From a virus, in IMG/VR virus record IMGVR_UViG_3300037264_001305, positions 1 to 28,317 of that record: 28,317 nucleotides of DNA; one strand, 5' to 3'. Of the stretch, positions 7,317 to 15,369 are shown one piece after another; position 1 is the first letter of the stretch; every line of letters begins with the position of its first letter. Made by a program: the position numbers and the translations under genes. The notes beneath the pieces were generated by a model, which worked only from the letters and a program-made list of their open reading frames with translations, was not told the DNA's origin and searched no databases.

Positions 7317-8276
7317 GTGGAACCCGATGAACAAGCCCCCGCGACGACTCAGGTGGACGAGCCGACGCAACCCGAAGCCCCCGCCGCGCCGGTCGACCCG
7401 TCCGCGCCGCCGGTCGACGAGCCCGACCCATTCCTTGACGCGCTGTTTGACCCGGAGACGAAACTCCCGGAGTTCGACGCGCTCCAGGCACAACTCGACA
7501 AGACGGGAGCCAAGAGCTTCAAGGCCGGAGCCCTAAACCTGTCGGATCTGCCGGTCGGGGTACAGGAGCAACTCTACAACGCCCGCCAGCTTGCGATGAA
7601 GCGAAACGACGGCAATGCTCGGCTTGAGCAGACGCTCAAGGGGCAGCAGGACGCGCTCGCGCGAGAGAAAACCTCTATGGCGGCGGAGAAGGCGCAACTC
7701 TATGCGCTGTTCAAGAACCCGAAGCTGAGCGCGGCGTTCGCTGGGCCAGCGGAGGGCTCGCAAGCCCCGAGCGTGTATGAGGACCCGTCCGCCCACGCCG
7801 CGTGGCACGCGAAGAAGGAAGCCGGGGACATTATCCGGGCTTTCCTGGGCAACCTCGCAGGCATGAGCGACGAGGCGAAGGCCGCCGCTGACGCCGTCGT
7901 CGCCGAGCAGGAGAGGACCGTCGAGATCGCCGGCCTCCAGCAGTTCGCCGACGAAAACCCAGACTTCTCCGACTACTTCGACGCAATCAAGGAACTAGTC
8001 GACACGCGGGGCTTCAAGGCCCGGGAGGCGTACTACATGCTCAAGGGACGGGCTGCCCACGCCGCCCCTGCCCTGGGCGCCCCAGCCTCCCCCGCCCGCG
8101 ACCCCGTCGCCGACGCCCGGCGAAACATGCGCACCCCGGGGCGCTCCCTGCCCGCTGCGGTTCTGCCGCCCACGCCCACGGGGTACGGCGGCGGCGCCCT
8201 GCAAGACTGGTACGACCTGCATCCTGGCACGCGCGAGCGGGACGCGACGGAGTACGAGCGACGCGGAACGCTCTGA
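7317..8276 (+). CDS. Scaffolding protein (capsid assembly)
   Basis: The 319-residue product lies directly before the capsid gene, the usual place for a scaffold, which nucleates procapsid assembly and is then removed. The N-terminus (1-45) is acidic and Pro-rich with no fold evident. The middle is mostly helical and charged (about 90-130, MKRNDGNARLEQTLKGQQDA onwards) and is likely coiled coil. A second helical part (about 160-245) contains FADENPDFSDYFDAIKEL. The C-terminus has a basic Pro/Ala linker and ends in a Tyr/Arg-rich segment that could bind coat protein. The GTG start at 7317 has a clear ribosome-binding site, AGGAG at 7306-7310, six bases upstream. No protease motif is seen here or nearby, so scaffold release rather than proteolysis is more likely. 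Confidence 0.75.
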   Translation: MEPDEQAPATTQVDEPTQPEAPAAPVDPSAPPVDEPDPFLDALFDPETKLPEFDALQAQLDKTGAKSFKAGALNLSDLPVGVQEQLYNARQLAMKRNDGNARLEQTLKGQQDALAREKTSMAAEKAQLYALFKNPKLSAAFAGPAEGSQAPSVYEDPSAHAAWHAKKEAGDIIRAFLGNLAGMSDEAKAAADAVVAEQERTVEIAGLQQFADENPDFSDYFDAIKELVDTRGFKAREAYYMLKGRAAHAAPALGAPASPARDPVADARRNMRTPGRSLPAAVLPPTPTGYGGGALQDWYDLHPGTRERDATEYERRGTL

Positions 8277-8282
8277 CGGGGC

Positions 8283-8311
8283 TTGACACCTCTGCGGGCG
8301 TCCGCTAGGCT
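8283..8311 (+). promoter_or_regulatory. Sigma70-like promoter for capsid gene
   Basis: TTGACA at 8283-8288 and TAGGCT at 8306-8311 are separated by 17 bases: a perfect -35 box, optimal spacing and a good -10 box for a GC-rich genome. It lies in the largest non-coding gap (8277-8438), just after the scaffold stop. Transcription would start near 8318, giving a leader of about 120 bases before the capsid GTG. The leader contains a start-stop ATGTGA at 8361-8366 and an imperfect 13-base direct repeat (8329-8341 and 8386-8398, 11 of 13 identical). I see no obvious terminator in it. Confidence 0.75.
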
Positions 8312-8438
8312 CCGAGTAGCAAAGCAGTGGCGCCCCGCAGCGACCACCCGCCCCGGCTCCATGTGACCACCGGGAACGGGCTCAAGGCACCCCGCGGCAC
8401 TCCATACTAAACGCCCGTCCTGCCCCCTGGAGCGCGCC

Positions 8439-9467
8439 GTGTCGACAACGATCACGTACCCTGACGAGTTCTTCACGACAACCGCGGCCTACCATCTCAA
8501 GGCCCTGCGCCCGCAGCAGTTCCGCGTCAACCGCGTAGCTGAGGCGTTCCTGTCGATGAAGGCGCCCGCGGAAGGCGAGCGGGTCATTATCCCGTTCGAC
8601 GTCAACGAGCACAGCCGGACCACCCGCGTTGTTCACGGGTACGAGTCCGCCGACATGACGTTTCAAACGATTTTCAAGCCCGGCACGGAAGAATGGGCAT
8701 TTTTCCAGCGCCCCGTCGGGTATTCCTGGGTGGACGACGCCAAGAACTCCGGACGCGCCAAACTCATCAGCCAGATCGAGTCTCGGACGGCCAATACCAG
8801 CGAGGCGCTGCTCCAGCAGCTTGAGCGGCAACTGCTCAAGGGGACCGTCACGGCCCTCTCCGACATCAAGACCTTGAACGGCGCAGACGTCGCCACCGGC
8901 TTCATCGAGGCCGCCGCGGTCGGCGCACAGACGAACGTGGTCCACAACATCAGTAAAGCCACCTATGCCGCCCGCCCGCAGTTTCAGAACCAGTTCTACG
9001 ACATGCTCGGCGACTTCTCGGCGAACGGACTCCCCGGCTTGCGCGATGGGCACACCCGGGTCAAGGAGTTGACCAAGGACCCGACGAAGCTCAAGGGCTT
9101 CTGTTCAATCAACGCCGGGATCAACTACGGCAACATCGTCCAGCCGCAAGAGCGGTACATGCCCAAGGACGGAACCGATGCGGTCAACATGACCACGGTT
9201 ATCGACGGCATCAAGTACGAGATGAGCCACGCGATGCCGAACGACGGGACCGCTACGGGAGTGGCCGACAAGGAGTGGAGTTTTTTGCTCCTCGACATGG
9301 ACAAGATCAAGCTGAACACCTTCCCGGGCCTGGCAATGGACATGACGCCCTGGCGCGACGTGGGCGGCGGGCACAACGTCAAGGTCGCGTTCTTCAAGTT
9401 CGGCGGCCAGACGACTATTCAGCATTGGGGAACTACGTTCCTTGGCATCGGCGGCGACACCTTCTGA
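8439..9467 (+). CDS. Major capsid protein
   Basis: This 342-residue protein follows scaffold and a strong promoter, as expected for the most abundant head protein. It lacks low-complexity tracts and has a mixed alpha/beta composition compatible with an HK97-fold coat. An N-terminal arm (about 1-50) is followed by RVIIPFDVNEHSRTTRVVHG (about 48-67). A long helical spine region is rich in Gln/Glu/Leu (about 105-150, LISQIESRTANTSEALLQQL). The C-terminal part is beta-rich, with FGGQTTIQHWGTTFLGIGGD at the end. The GTG start is supported by TGGAG at 8428-8432, six bases upstream. The call rests mainly on gene order, size and composition rather than a diagnostic motif. The next gene starts 17 bases downstream. 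Confidence 0.85.
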   Translation: MSTTITYPDEFFTTTAAYHLKALRPQQFRVNRVAEAFLSMKAPAEGERVIIPFDVNEHSRTTRVVHGYESADMTFQTIFKPGTEEWAFFQRPVGYSWVDDAKNSGRAKLISQIESRTANTSEALLQQLERQLLKGTVTALSDIKTLNGADVATGFIEAAAVGAQTNVVHNISKATYAARPQFQNQFYDMLGDFSANGLPGLRDGHTRVKELTKDPTKLKGFCSINAGINYGNIVQPQERYMPKDGTDAVNMTTVIDGIKYEMSHAMPNDGTATGVADKEWSFLLLDMDKIKLNTFPGLAMDMTPWRDVGGGHNVKVAFFKFGGQTTIQHWGTTFLGIGGDTF

Positions 9468-9484
9468 TCGGAGAGCCTCACATC

Positions 9485-9997
9485 ATGGCCCAGACCCCAG
9501 CCCCTAACGAGGGCGTTGCCCTCGTCAACTTCAAGCTCGACGACGTGACGCAGTCCGCCGAGTGCGCGAGCCCATCCGGCTCGGACACCGTCGGAAGTGG
9601 TTCGGTACACGATGAGTTGTTCTTCAACTCATCGGGCGCCACCATTACCGCTGGCGACTTGGTCGACATCGACCCCGCGGCCAACACCGTATCGGCGGGC
9701 CGCGAGGTCAAGACGCACCCGGCGACGGTGAACACGGCTACGACCGTCGGCGTGGCTATGGAAACAGTCGTTACCGGCGCCTGGATCCGCGTGCGGCTCA
9801 AGGGACTTATCAACCAAGCGGTCGACGGGTTCTTTGCGAACGTGGCCGACGCCGCCGTCGCGGGCGACCCCCTCCGCCCCGCCGCCGTGGCGGGACGTCT
9901 GAACGTCGGAGTCTACGGCGTGGACAACATCGTCGCCGTCTGCCTCGCCGACGCCGACGCGAGCAACGACAGCGCGCGAATCCGCCTACTGCTCTGA
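9485..9997 (+). CDS. Capsid decoration / head-stabilising protein
   Basis: This is a 170-residue, beta-rich, Ala/Val/Asp-rich protein directly after the coat gene. The ATG at 9485 has a GGAG four to five bases after the capsid stop; the same frame continues upstream only as an Arg-rich shadow of the capsid gene. The pattern from about residue 50 onwards (GATITAGDLVDIDPAANTVS, then VGVAMETVVTGAWIRVRLKG, then VADAAVAGDPLRPAAVAGRL and NIVAVCLADADASNDSARIR) resembles small capsid cement proteins of the DUF2190 type. In those, a short beta-barrel carries 'internal value, time-dependent, low impact' style repeats of Val-Gly-Val-Ala. Its role would be to stabilise the expanded capsid lattice. Another possibility is a head fiber base. 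Co-transcription with the capsid gene is likely, because a hairpin follows it. Confidence 0.6.
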   Translation: MAQTPAPNEGVALVNFKLDDVTQSAECASPSGSDTVGSGSVHDELFFNSSGATITAGDLVDIDPAANTVSAGREVKTHPATVNTATTVGVAMETVVTGAWIRVRLKGLINQAVDGFFANVADAAVAGDPLRPAAVAGRLNVGVYGVDNIVAVCLADADASNDSARIRLLL

Positions 9998-10015
9998 TTC
10001 ATCGGGCCACGCCCA

Positions 10016-10055
10016 GAAGCCCGGGGCCAGGTCCACCAACCAGTCCCCGGGCTTC
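10016..10055 (+). terminator. Hairpin after capsid/decoration genes
   Basis: GAAGCCCGGGG (10016-10026) and CCCCGGGCTTC (10045-10055) are perfect 11-base inverted repeats around an 18-base loop, starting 18 bases after the decoration stop. The stem is very GC-rich, but no T-run follows, so it could be a non-canonical intrinsic terminator or attenuator, or a stabilising RNA 3' end. It would lower expression of tail genes relative to the capsid gene. Confidence 0.7.
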
Positions 10056-10059
10056 GCCG

Positions 10060-10068
10060 TGTTAGGAT
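10060..10068 (+). promoter_or_regulatory. Possible extended -10 promoter before tail genes
   Basis: TGTTAGGAT fits an extended -10 element (TG-n-TAnnnT), with the hexamer TAGGAT at 10063-10068. There is no good -35 box. A start site about seven bases downstream would fall at or next to the ATG at 10075, predicting a leaderless message. AGGA at 10064-10067 could instead be the ribosome-binding site of that gene, so the two readings compete. Confidence 0.4.
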
Positions 10069-10074
10069 GTCCCC

Positions 10075-11433
10075 ATGCAACTCGCCGGCATCCGAAAGCG
10101 CATCGAGCGGGATATCCGACACGCCCCGGGCGTCGAGGCACACCGCGAGGAGATCCTCGACCGGGTCAACGACAAGCTACAGGAAGTAGTCCTTGCAGAG
10201 GACTGGTCTTTCCGGCGCCGTATTCAGCTTCTCCGCCTCAAGGCCGACGTCGAGGTCGCGCCCGCTGACTACGTCGCCGCCGCCTTCAACATCGCGACCG
10301 ACCTCCCCACGGGCTGGGACGCGACCGACGTGGAGCTTCTACCGGGCGCCGCGCTCTCGTTTGTGGCGCCTACAGCGCTCGGTCTGACCGCCGACTACAT
10401 CATCGAGCGCGCCACGCTGGCCGGGATCACGCTCACGATGTACCTGGACCCCCGGTACACCGGCGCGGGCTCGCTGGCGGGCAGCGAGGACGTGTTCATC
10501 CGGCATCGGCGCTACCTGCTCCCGGTCGACTGCGCGAACGTGGACGTCCTCGTCCTGCGGGAGACGGAGGAGGGCTACATCGAGGAGACGCCTCTCTCTG
10601 AGGAGGCGCGGCTCCTGCTACAGGACGACGACGACCCAGGCCGCCCCCGCACCTACACGATTGCCCCCAATCTGCCGGGCGCCGTGCCACTTCGCTCCGG
10701 CAGCTACTACCCCCACGACATCGCACACCCGCCCTTTGAGGCCCCAGCCATCGCTTCTGGCCTGGGCGGACTCCTCACCCCGGGCGACACCTACGAATAC
10801 CGGTATGCGTGGCAGTGGGGGGGCCTGGTCAGCGAGCCCTCTCCCGCCGCTCGCGTCACCATCGAGCCGGGAGACAGCGCGGTCACCCTCTCCGCCCTGG
10901 AGGTAGTCGCCGTGGGTTACGGGCGCCGCAAGCAGGTATTCCGCCGCAGGATCTACGCCGACCACGAGGGGGCTTGGATCACTGTCGGCTTTACCGACGG
11001 GGACGGGCTGACCTTCACGGACGCCGGAACTGTCGTCTGGCCAGGGGCGAACCCCACGACGGTAACGCGCGAACGGACGTACCACCCCGGCGGGCTCCCG
11101 AAGTCCATCCGGATCTGGCCGCCGACGGACGCGGACATGGAGGTTGAACTCCACTACCACAGCAAGGTCCCCCGCCTGGAGGCTGAGAGCGACGTCCCGG
11201 AGATGCCGGAGGAGGCGCACATGCTCCTCGTGCATCACGTCGTCCGTGAGCTTGCGGGAGGAGCAGAGGGGAAACAGGTCCAGAAGCTCGCTGAGGCCAA
11301 GATCGTAGAACTCATGGGCGTACTCACCAGGACATACCTGGGGCACCGCGGGGCCCGCTTCCAGCGGAAGCCCATCCTCCGCTCCGGGGGGCAGGGCGAT
11401 ATCCTCGTTGGCCCGCTGAACTACCTTGGCTGA
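10075..11433 (+). CDS. Head-tail adaptor (connector) protein with Fn3-like insertion
   Basis: This 452-residue protein follows the head genes and precedes the nozzle, which matches the adaptor ring that bridges portal and short tail (comparable in place to P22 gp4 or T7 gp11). The N-terminal helices (1-45) and a C-terminal helical part (about 375-425) look like the adaptor core. The segment KSIRIWPPTDADMEVELHYH (343-362), followed by VPRLEAESDVPEMPEEAHML (365-384), is the typical phage adaptor pattern of a strand, 'SK/P...L....D.P.LP', then a helix. Between these sits a beta domain (about 232-322) with LTPGDTYEYRYAWQWGGLVS, SEPSPAA and FTDGDGLTFTDAG, which looks like an Fn3/Ig-like fold. This insertion makes the protein much longer than minimal adaptors. 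It ends inside the start of the nozzle gene. Confidence 0.72.
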   Translation: MQLAGIRKRIERDIRHAPGVEAHREEILDRVNDKLQEVVLAEDWSFRRRIQLLRLKADVEVAPADYVAAAFNIATDLPTGWDATDVELLPGAALSFVAPTALGLTADYIIERATLAGITLTMYLDPRYTGAGSLAGSEDVFIRHRRYLLPVDCANVDVLVLRETEEGYIEETPLSEEARLLLQDDDDPGRPRTYTIAPNLPGAVPLRSGSYYPHDIAHPPFEAPAIASGLGGLLTPGDTYEYRYAWQWGGLVSEPSPAARVTIEPGDSAVTLSALEVVAVGYGRRKQVFRRRIYADHEGAWITVGFTDGDGLTFTDAGTVVWPGANPTTVTRERTYHPGGLPKSIRIWPPTDADMEVELHYHSKVPRLEAESDVPEMPEEAHMLLVHHVVRELAGGAEGKQVQKLAEAKIVELMGVLTRTYLGHRGARFQRKPILRSGGQGDILVGPLNYLG

Positions 11434-13420
11434 CCGTACCATCCGCACGCCTCCCCTCCGGGGCATGGACGACCGGCTCTATACAGACCCGGCCTCGCCC
11501 GAACTCCTGCGGCACGTCTACGCCTCCCCGGATGGCGCCTGGCGCACGTCGGGCGGCTTTCAGCAGGTCGCCGACGCCTTCGCCCAGACCGGCGCGGTCT
11601 ACTCGCTCGCATGGTTCACGCAGCACCAGGGGGGCAGGCAATGGCTCTGCCTCGAGCACGAGGTCGCCGGGGCGCTACGGCTCTCCTATGTGGATTTCTC
11701 GTCTGACTCGCTGGTCACAATCCAGTCAGGGCGAACCCTCGTTCGCGGGCCCTGGGCTGGAACGTCCTACGTGGAGCATGGCTCATGGCTGTACGTGCTC
11801 AACGGGTACGACGGGCCGGTTCGCTGGAACGGCAAGGAGCGCGTAAACGTCGGTTTCAGCCAGATCCCGTCGCCGCCGTCCGTCGCCGTCGCTGAGGAGG
11901 ACCAGACCGTCGCCTCCTACTCTCCGGCCCCGAAGGACTTCCAGGGCAGCAGCCAGCTAGGGATCGGCGAGAACGGGGACGCCGCGGCCGGCGCCGCTCC
12001 CTTCCGCGTCGGCTACCGGAGAACCTGGGTCAACGACCTGGGCCAGGAGTCGCCGCCTTCTGGCTTCGCATGGATCGCGGGAGAGAACGAGGAGCCTACG
12101 GCGCTCCTGGTGGCAGGCCGCAAAAGCGCCATCCTACACTGCTCCTCCGCCCCGTCGAACGTCAGGGGACAACGGCTATGGCGCACGGTCAACGTGGCTG
12201 GGGATGGGTTTCTGGGCCTGGAGGAGCTTCCGGTTTACCTCGTGGCGGAGGTCGGCACCGGCGGCGCCTTCGACTACGTTGACGGCAAGAAGGACGGGGA
12301 CCTTGGGCCGCTTCTGGACGTGGACAGCCTTGGGCTGTGGCCATCCCGGGCCCGCTTCGCGTCCTTCTTCAAGGGCTGCCTGTTCGTGGACGACGAGGTC
12401 GGCGTCCGCTACAGTCATCCCCTGTTTCCCGAGCAGATGCCCAGCCAGAACCAGATCCCGCTCGGCGACGTCACCGGCGGCCCCACCATGGGATTCAAGG
12501 CGACGAAGAACGCGCTCGTGGTGTTCAAGCGCAGGGGGATCTACCTCATCAAGGGCGACCCCGTAAACGGGTTCTACAGCGAGACGCTGACCGAGGACAA
12601 GGGGTGCGCCGCGTCCAGAAGCATAACGGAGATCCCGGGGCTCGGGACTATGTTCGTAGACGACGACGGGCCGAACGTCCTGCTCGGCGCCCTGGAAAAC
12701 ACCGGCAGCACGACCGAATGGCGCTTCCTGGGCGAGGGCATCGGCAACGTCTGGCGGCGGAAGGTCAACAAGAAGGCGCTGGCGTCGTGTCGGGCCGCGC
12801 TCAACACCCGCGACCGTGAGCTATGGCTCCAGGTCCCGACCGGCGGCGACGACCGCCCGAAGCTCGGGCTCATCTACCACTACGACACCGGCGGATGGTC
12901 GACTCGACCCGAGTTTCCCTTCTCTTGCCTCGCCGAGTCGCGCGACCACCGCCGCCTGCTGTTCGGGGGCTCCTGGGACACGGGCGCCAACACCCGCGGC
13001 GTACTGGTCTACACGCGGGGCCACGACCTCGACGGGACAGCGGTTACGTCAGAGGTGCGCTCCGCCTGGCTCGACACCGGCACTAGGGCGGTCCCGAAGT
13101 CCGTGGTCGTCCACGCCCTAAACCTTGGGCGGCCCTTTTCGTTCCAGTGGCACGCCGACCGCGACGCCGAGACTTGGCTGGGCGGCGCAGACACCTCCCC
13201 GACGTGGACCGACAGCGAGCGCAACGACCCCGTCTGGGGGATGGCCCGCTGGGACGTGGACGTATGGGCCCCGCGCGTCCCGGTGCGCCGCCGGGTCGAC
13301 CCGACGAAGAAGGCAGCGCATGAGTTCCAGTACCGGCTCACCAGCACGAAGCTCGGGCTCGCCCGCGCCGACGTGCTAGTCGATGGGCCCACCGACTTCG
13401 TAAAGCGGGGAGCGGAGTAA
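11426..13420 (+). CDS. Tail nozzle / tail tubular protein B-like
   Basis: The 664-residue product begins at TTG 11426, overlapping the adaptor stop by eight bases. Podovirus nozzle proteins (T7 gp12, P22 gp10) are of similar size and form a six-subunit beta-propeller-like tube below the adaptor. Features that fit are a beta-rich sequence throughout and repeated propeller-like segments such as GTSYVEHGSWLYVLNGYDGP (about 112-131), FASFFKGCLFVDDE and NALVVFKRRGIYLIKGDPVN (about 369-388). An inserted Ig-like part contains YRRTWVNDLGQESPPS, a typical 'V...G.ES.PS' motif of this family. The C-terminus (about 580-664) is Trp/Asp/Arg-rich. The gene ends in TAATG, a one-base overlap with the next gene. 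A TTG start at 11426 is the longest choice; no ATG lies nearer than 11465. Confidence 0.8.
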   Translation: MADRTIRTPPLRGMDDRLYTDPASPELLRHVYASPDGAWRTSGGFQQVADAFAQTGAVYSLAWFTQHQGGRQWLCLEHEVAGALRLSYVDFSSDSLVTIQSGRTLVRGPWAGTSYVEHGSWLYVLNGYDGPVRWNGKERVNVGFSQIPSPPSVAVAEEDQTVASYSPAPKDFQGSSQLGIGENGDAAAGAAPFRVGYRRTWVNDLGQESPPSGFAWIAGENEEPTALLVAGRKSAILHCSSAPSNVRGQRLWRTVNVAGDGFLGLEELPVYLVAEVGTGGAFDYVDGKKDGDLGPLLDVDSLGLWPSRARFASFFKGCLFVDDEVGVRYSHPLFPEQMPSQNQIPLGDVTGGPTMGFKATKNALVVFKRRGIYLIKGDPVNGFYSETLTEDKGCAASRSITEIPGLGTMFVDDDGPNVLLGALENTGSTTEWRFLGEGIGNVWRRKVNKKALASCRAALNTRDRELWLQVPTGGDDRPKLGLIYHYDTGGWSTRPEFPFSCLAESRDHRRLLFGGSWDTGANTRGVLVYTRGHDLDGTAVTSEVRSAWLDTGTRAVPKSVVVHALNLGRPFSFQWHADRDAETWLGGADTSPTWTDSERNDPVWGMARWDVDVWAPRVPVRRRVDPTKKAAHEFQYRLTSTKLGLARADVLVDGPTDFVKRGAE

Positions 13421-13986
13421 TGGCACGGGTCTACAAGGTCGAGGACTGGCAGGACAACGACGTTCTCTCCGTTGACGACCACAACGCCGAGCTTGAGGCG
13501 CAAGCCGGGGAGGTCAACGGACACGTCGACCGCGACAACTTCGACGCGGCAATGCTCACCCCGGCAAAGTTCGTCCTCGACACCTTCAACGAGCTTGTAT
13601 TTATCGAGGGGCCGACGGCAGGGACGTATGTGGAGGGCGACGTGCTCGCATCCGCGACCGTCACCACAGGGGATGGGCGCCTGGAGGTCGAGGGGCACAT
13701 CGGCGCCACCGGGGGCGGCACCGGAAAGTTGGGCTTCAGCGTGGCCGTGCGGGTCGACGGTACGCCCGTTTGCCGTTCGGGAACCACGTCTACCGTGCCA
13801 CCGCTCGGCGGCCTCGACTCGGCGGATTCCGTCTGCGCCGTCGGGGCGTCGGTCGTTGGCCCTGGCGACCATCTCGTTGAGCTTGTCGTGCAGTTATGGG
13901 AGGCTCTACCGGCGTTAGCCGGCGTCGGAACCCCCGCTATTACCGCGGTCGGCGGCGGCGTCCTCTGCCGCTTCGTGCGGAGGTAG
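13420..13986 (+). CDS. Tail appendage protein A (188 residues)
   Basis: The ATG shares one base with the nozzle stop (TAATG) and is preceded by a GGGGAG ribosome-binding site. The N-terminal module (about 1-48) contains DWQDNDVLSVDDHNAELEAQ, similar in pattern to the starts of the next two genes. The C-terminal portion (about 60-188) is a Gly/Val-rich, antiparallel-beta-like sequence, as in jelly-roll fiber tips (TGDGRLEVEGHIGATGGG). I read it as a virion protein attached to the tail nozzle, possibly at a fiber-docking site. No enzyme motif is seen, and three cysteines lie in the C-terminal half. This is an inference from position and composition. Confidence 0.6.
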   Translation: MARVYKVEDWQDNDVLSVDDHNAELEAQAGEVNGHVDRDNFDAAMLTPAKFVLDTFNELVFIEGPTAGTYVEGDVLASATVTTGDGRLEVEGHIGATGGGTGKLGFSVAVRVDGTPVCRSGTTSTVPPLGGLDSADSVCAVGASVVGPGDHLVELVVQLWEALPALAGVGTPAITAVGGGVLCRFVRR

Positions 13987-13990
13987 CCCC

Positions 13991-14602
13991 GTGGGCCGCA
14001 TCGAATACGAGCCTCCAGACCAGGGCGACACGACGAGCGCAGCGGACGAAAACGCCATCTTCGCCGCCATCGCCGCGGAATCCGCCGCGCTCGACGCGGA
14101 GAACGTCGCAGAGGAGGGCCTCGACAAGCGGGTCCTAGAGTCGGAGATCCAGAGTACCCGCGCCTTTGACAAGGTCCGGCAGATCATCATCGGCACGCAG
14201 GCGCTCGCTGGCGCGGGCGTGTTCGCGACCTTCAACGCTGGAACCGCCATGCAGTCGGCGGCCTTCACGCTCGCGACCAACGAGCGCGCCGTCGTTTACT
14301 TCCGGGGACAAGCCCTGTCCGACGGAACGCAGGAGGGGGTTCCCGCCGCTGGCGACGTCCGGATCCGCCTCGTCTACAAGCCTACGGCTGGCGCGGATAC
14401 GCCGGTCACGCACTCGCTCCGGCCCCGCAGCAACGGCACCGCCAGGGGCGGACCGTGGCGATTCGCCACCATGATCGTCATCGACGGCCCGCTGGCGCTA
14501 GACTACGTCAAGGCGCAGATCGCCGACCTTGGCGCCGGGCTCACAGTGCAGATGGACGCCGTCGTGCTTCATGGTCGGATCTACAAGCGGGTCACGGTGT
14601 AG
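13991..14602 (+). CDS. Tail appendage protein B (203 residues)
   Basis: Starts at GTG 13991, four bases after the previous stop. The N-terminus (about 1-55) reads EPPDQGDTTSAADENAIFAA followed by an Ala-rich helix and ENVAEEGLDKRVLESEIQ; the 'D.NA' and 'N...GLD' parts resemble those of gene A. The rest (about 65-203) is beta-rich, with NERAVVYFRGQALSDG and a C-terminal VQMDAVVLHGRIYKRVTV, consistent with a beta-sandwich of a fiber or receptor-binding tip. There is no enzyme motif. Position between the nozzle and the ejection proteins supports a tail-attached virion protein. The function beyond that is unknown. Confidence 0.6.
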   Translation: MGRIEYEPPDQGDTTSAADENAIFAAIAAESAALDAENVAEEGLDKRVLESEIQSTRAFDKVRQIIIGTQALAGAGVFATFNAGTAMQSAAFTLATNERAVVYFRGQALSDGTQEGVPAAGDVRIRLVYKPTAGADTPVTHSLRPRSNGTARGGPWRFATMIVIDGPLALDYVKAQIADLGAGLTVQMDAVVLHGRIYKRVTV

Positions 14603-14604
14603 CC

Positions 14605-15360
14605 ATGCCGTTCACGCCAACCCCATTCGTCGCCGGAGCGAAGATCACAGCGGCACTCGTGCTCGCCGAGCTTGCCGCCGTGCGCACTTGGCTGCGTGAC
14701 GGGATCGTGGTCGGCGACATCGACGACGACGCGCTCAACGAAACCCACGTCTACCGGACGGAGACATTCGGATTCCCGAAGGGGGCCACCGAGGGCCAGA
14801 CGCAGGACCTCTACGAGAGGCAGCGCGGCGTGTCGGACGGAGTGCCGCAGTACGCATTTAACGGGCTTGTCGTGCTTTTGACGCCCGGCGCCCCGCGCTC
14901 CATGCGCGTCTTTCCAGACCGCGAACTCATCTTTCTAAACCACCTCTTTAACGAGGAGCACCGGCTCCCGAACCTCCAGGCGCGGATCGTGCTCGACGCC
15001 ATCAGCGACGTAGAGGTCAGCGCCTCGTGGTACGCGGTCACGCAGTACGACAACGTCCTGGTCGGCGCCCCGCTCCACCCGGAGGGCGCCGGGAACTTTG
15101 TCATCGTGGCAGTGAACGTTGACACCGGAAACGAGACGCTGCTCTCCGAGACGTACCGTCGCATAAATGCCACCTACGACACGGCGACAGAGGACGACGG
15201 ACACGAGGATAATCACTTCTCGACGGGCTCCGAGTTCGAGGACCTCGCCGCAGGGACCTACGACATCGGCGTTCGCTACCGACGCGACAACGCGGACCTC
15301 GCCATCACTCAGGTTATCATCTACCCGACCGGGCTTCGTATCGCTGTCCACAAGCACTAG
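14605..15360 (+). CDS. Tail appendage protein C (251 residues)
   Basis: The ATG at 14605 follows the upstream TAG by two bases; the same frame is open further left but only as a shadow. The N-terminus reads FTPTPFVAGAKITAALVLAE then VGDIDDDALNETHVYRTETF. The G-x-x-I/L-T-A-x-x-L-x-x-E-L pattern is common at the head of phage tail-fiber-type proteins that bind a tail ring. The C-terminal part (about 80-251) is beta-rich, with an acidic loop (ATEDDGHEDNHFSTGSEFED) and a terminal strand segment (ITQVIIYPTGLRIAVHKH). It is the longest of the three consecutive genes, so it may be the receptor-facing one, but nothing proves that. The next gene begins nine bases after its TAG. Confidence 0.6.
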   Translation: MPFTPTPFVAGAKITAALVLAELAAVRTWLRDGIVVGDIDDDALNETHVYRTETFGFPKGATEGQTQDLYERQRGVSDGVPQYAFNGLVVLLTPGAPRSMRVFPDRELIFLNHLFNEEHRLPNLQARIVLDAISDVEVSASWYAVTQYDNVLVGAPLHPEGAGNFVIVAVNVDTGNETLLSETYRRINATYDTATEDDGHEDNHFSTGSEFEDLAAGTYDIGVRYRRDNADLAITQVIIYPTGLRIAVHKH

Positions 15361-15369
15361 GGACAACTC

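Noticed and set aside
8361-8366. ATGTGA start-stop in the capsid leader as a regulatory minimal ORF
   Set aside because: It has no ribosome-binding site and such hexamers occur often by chance; only mentioned in the promoter entry.
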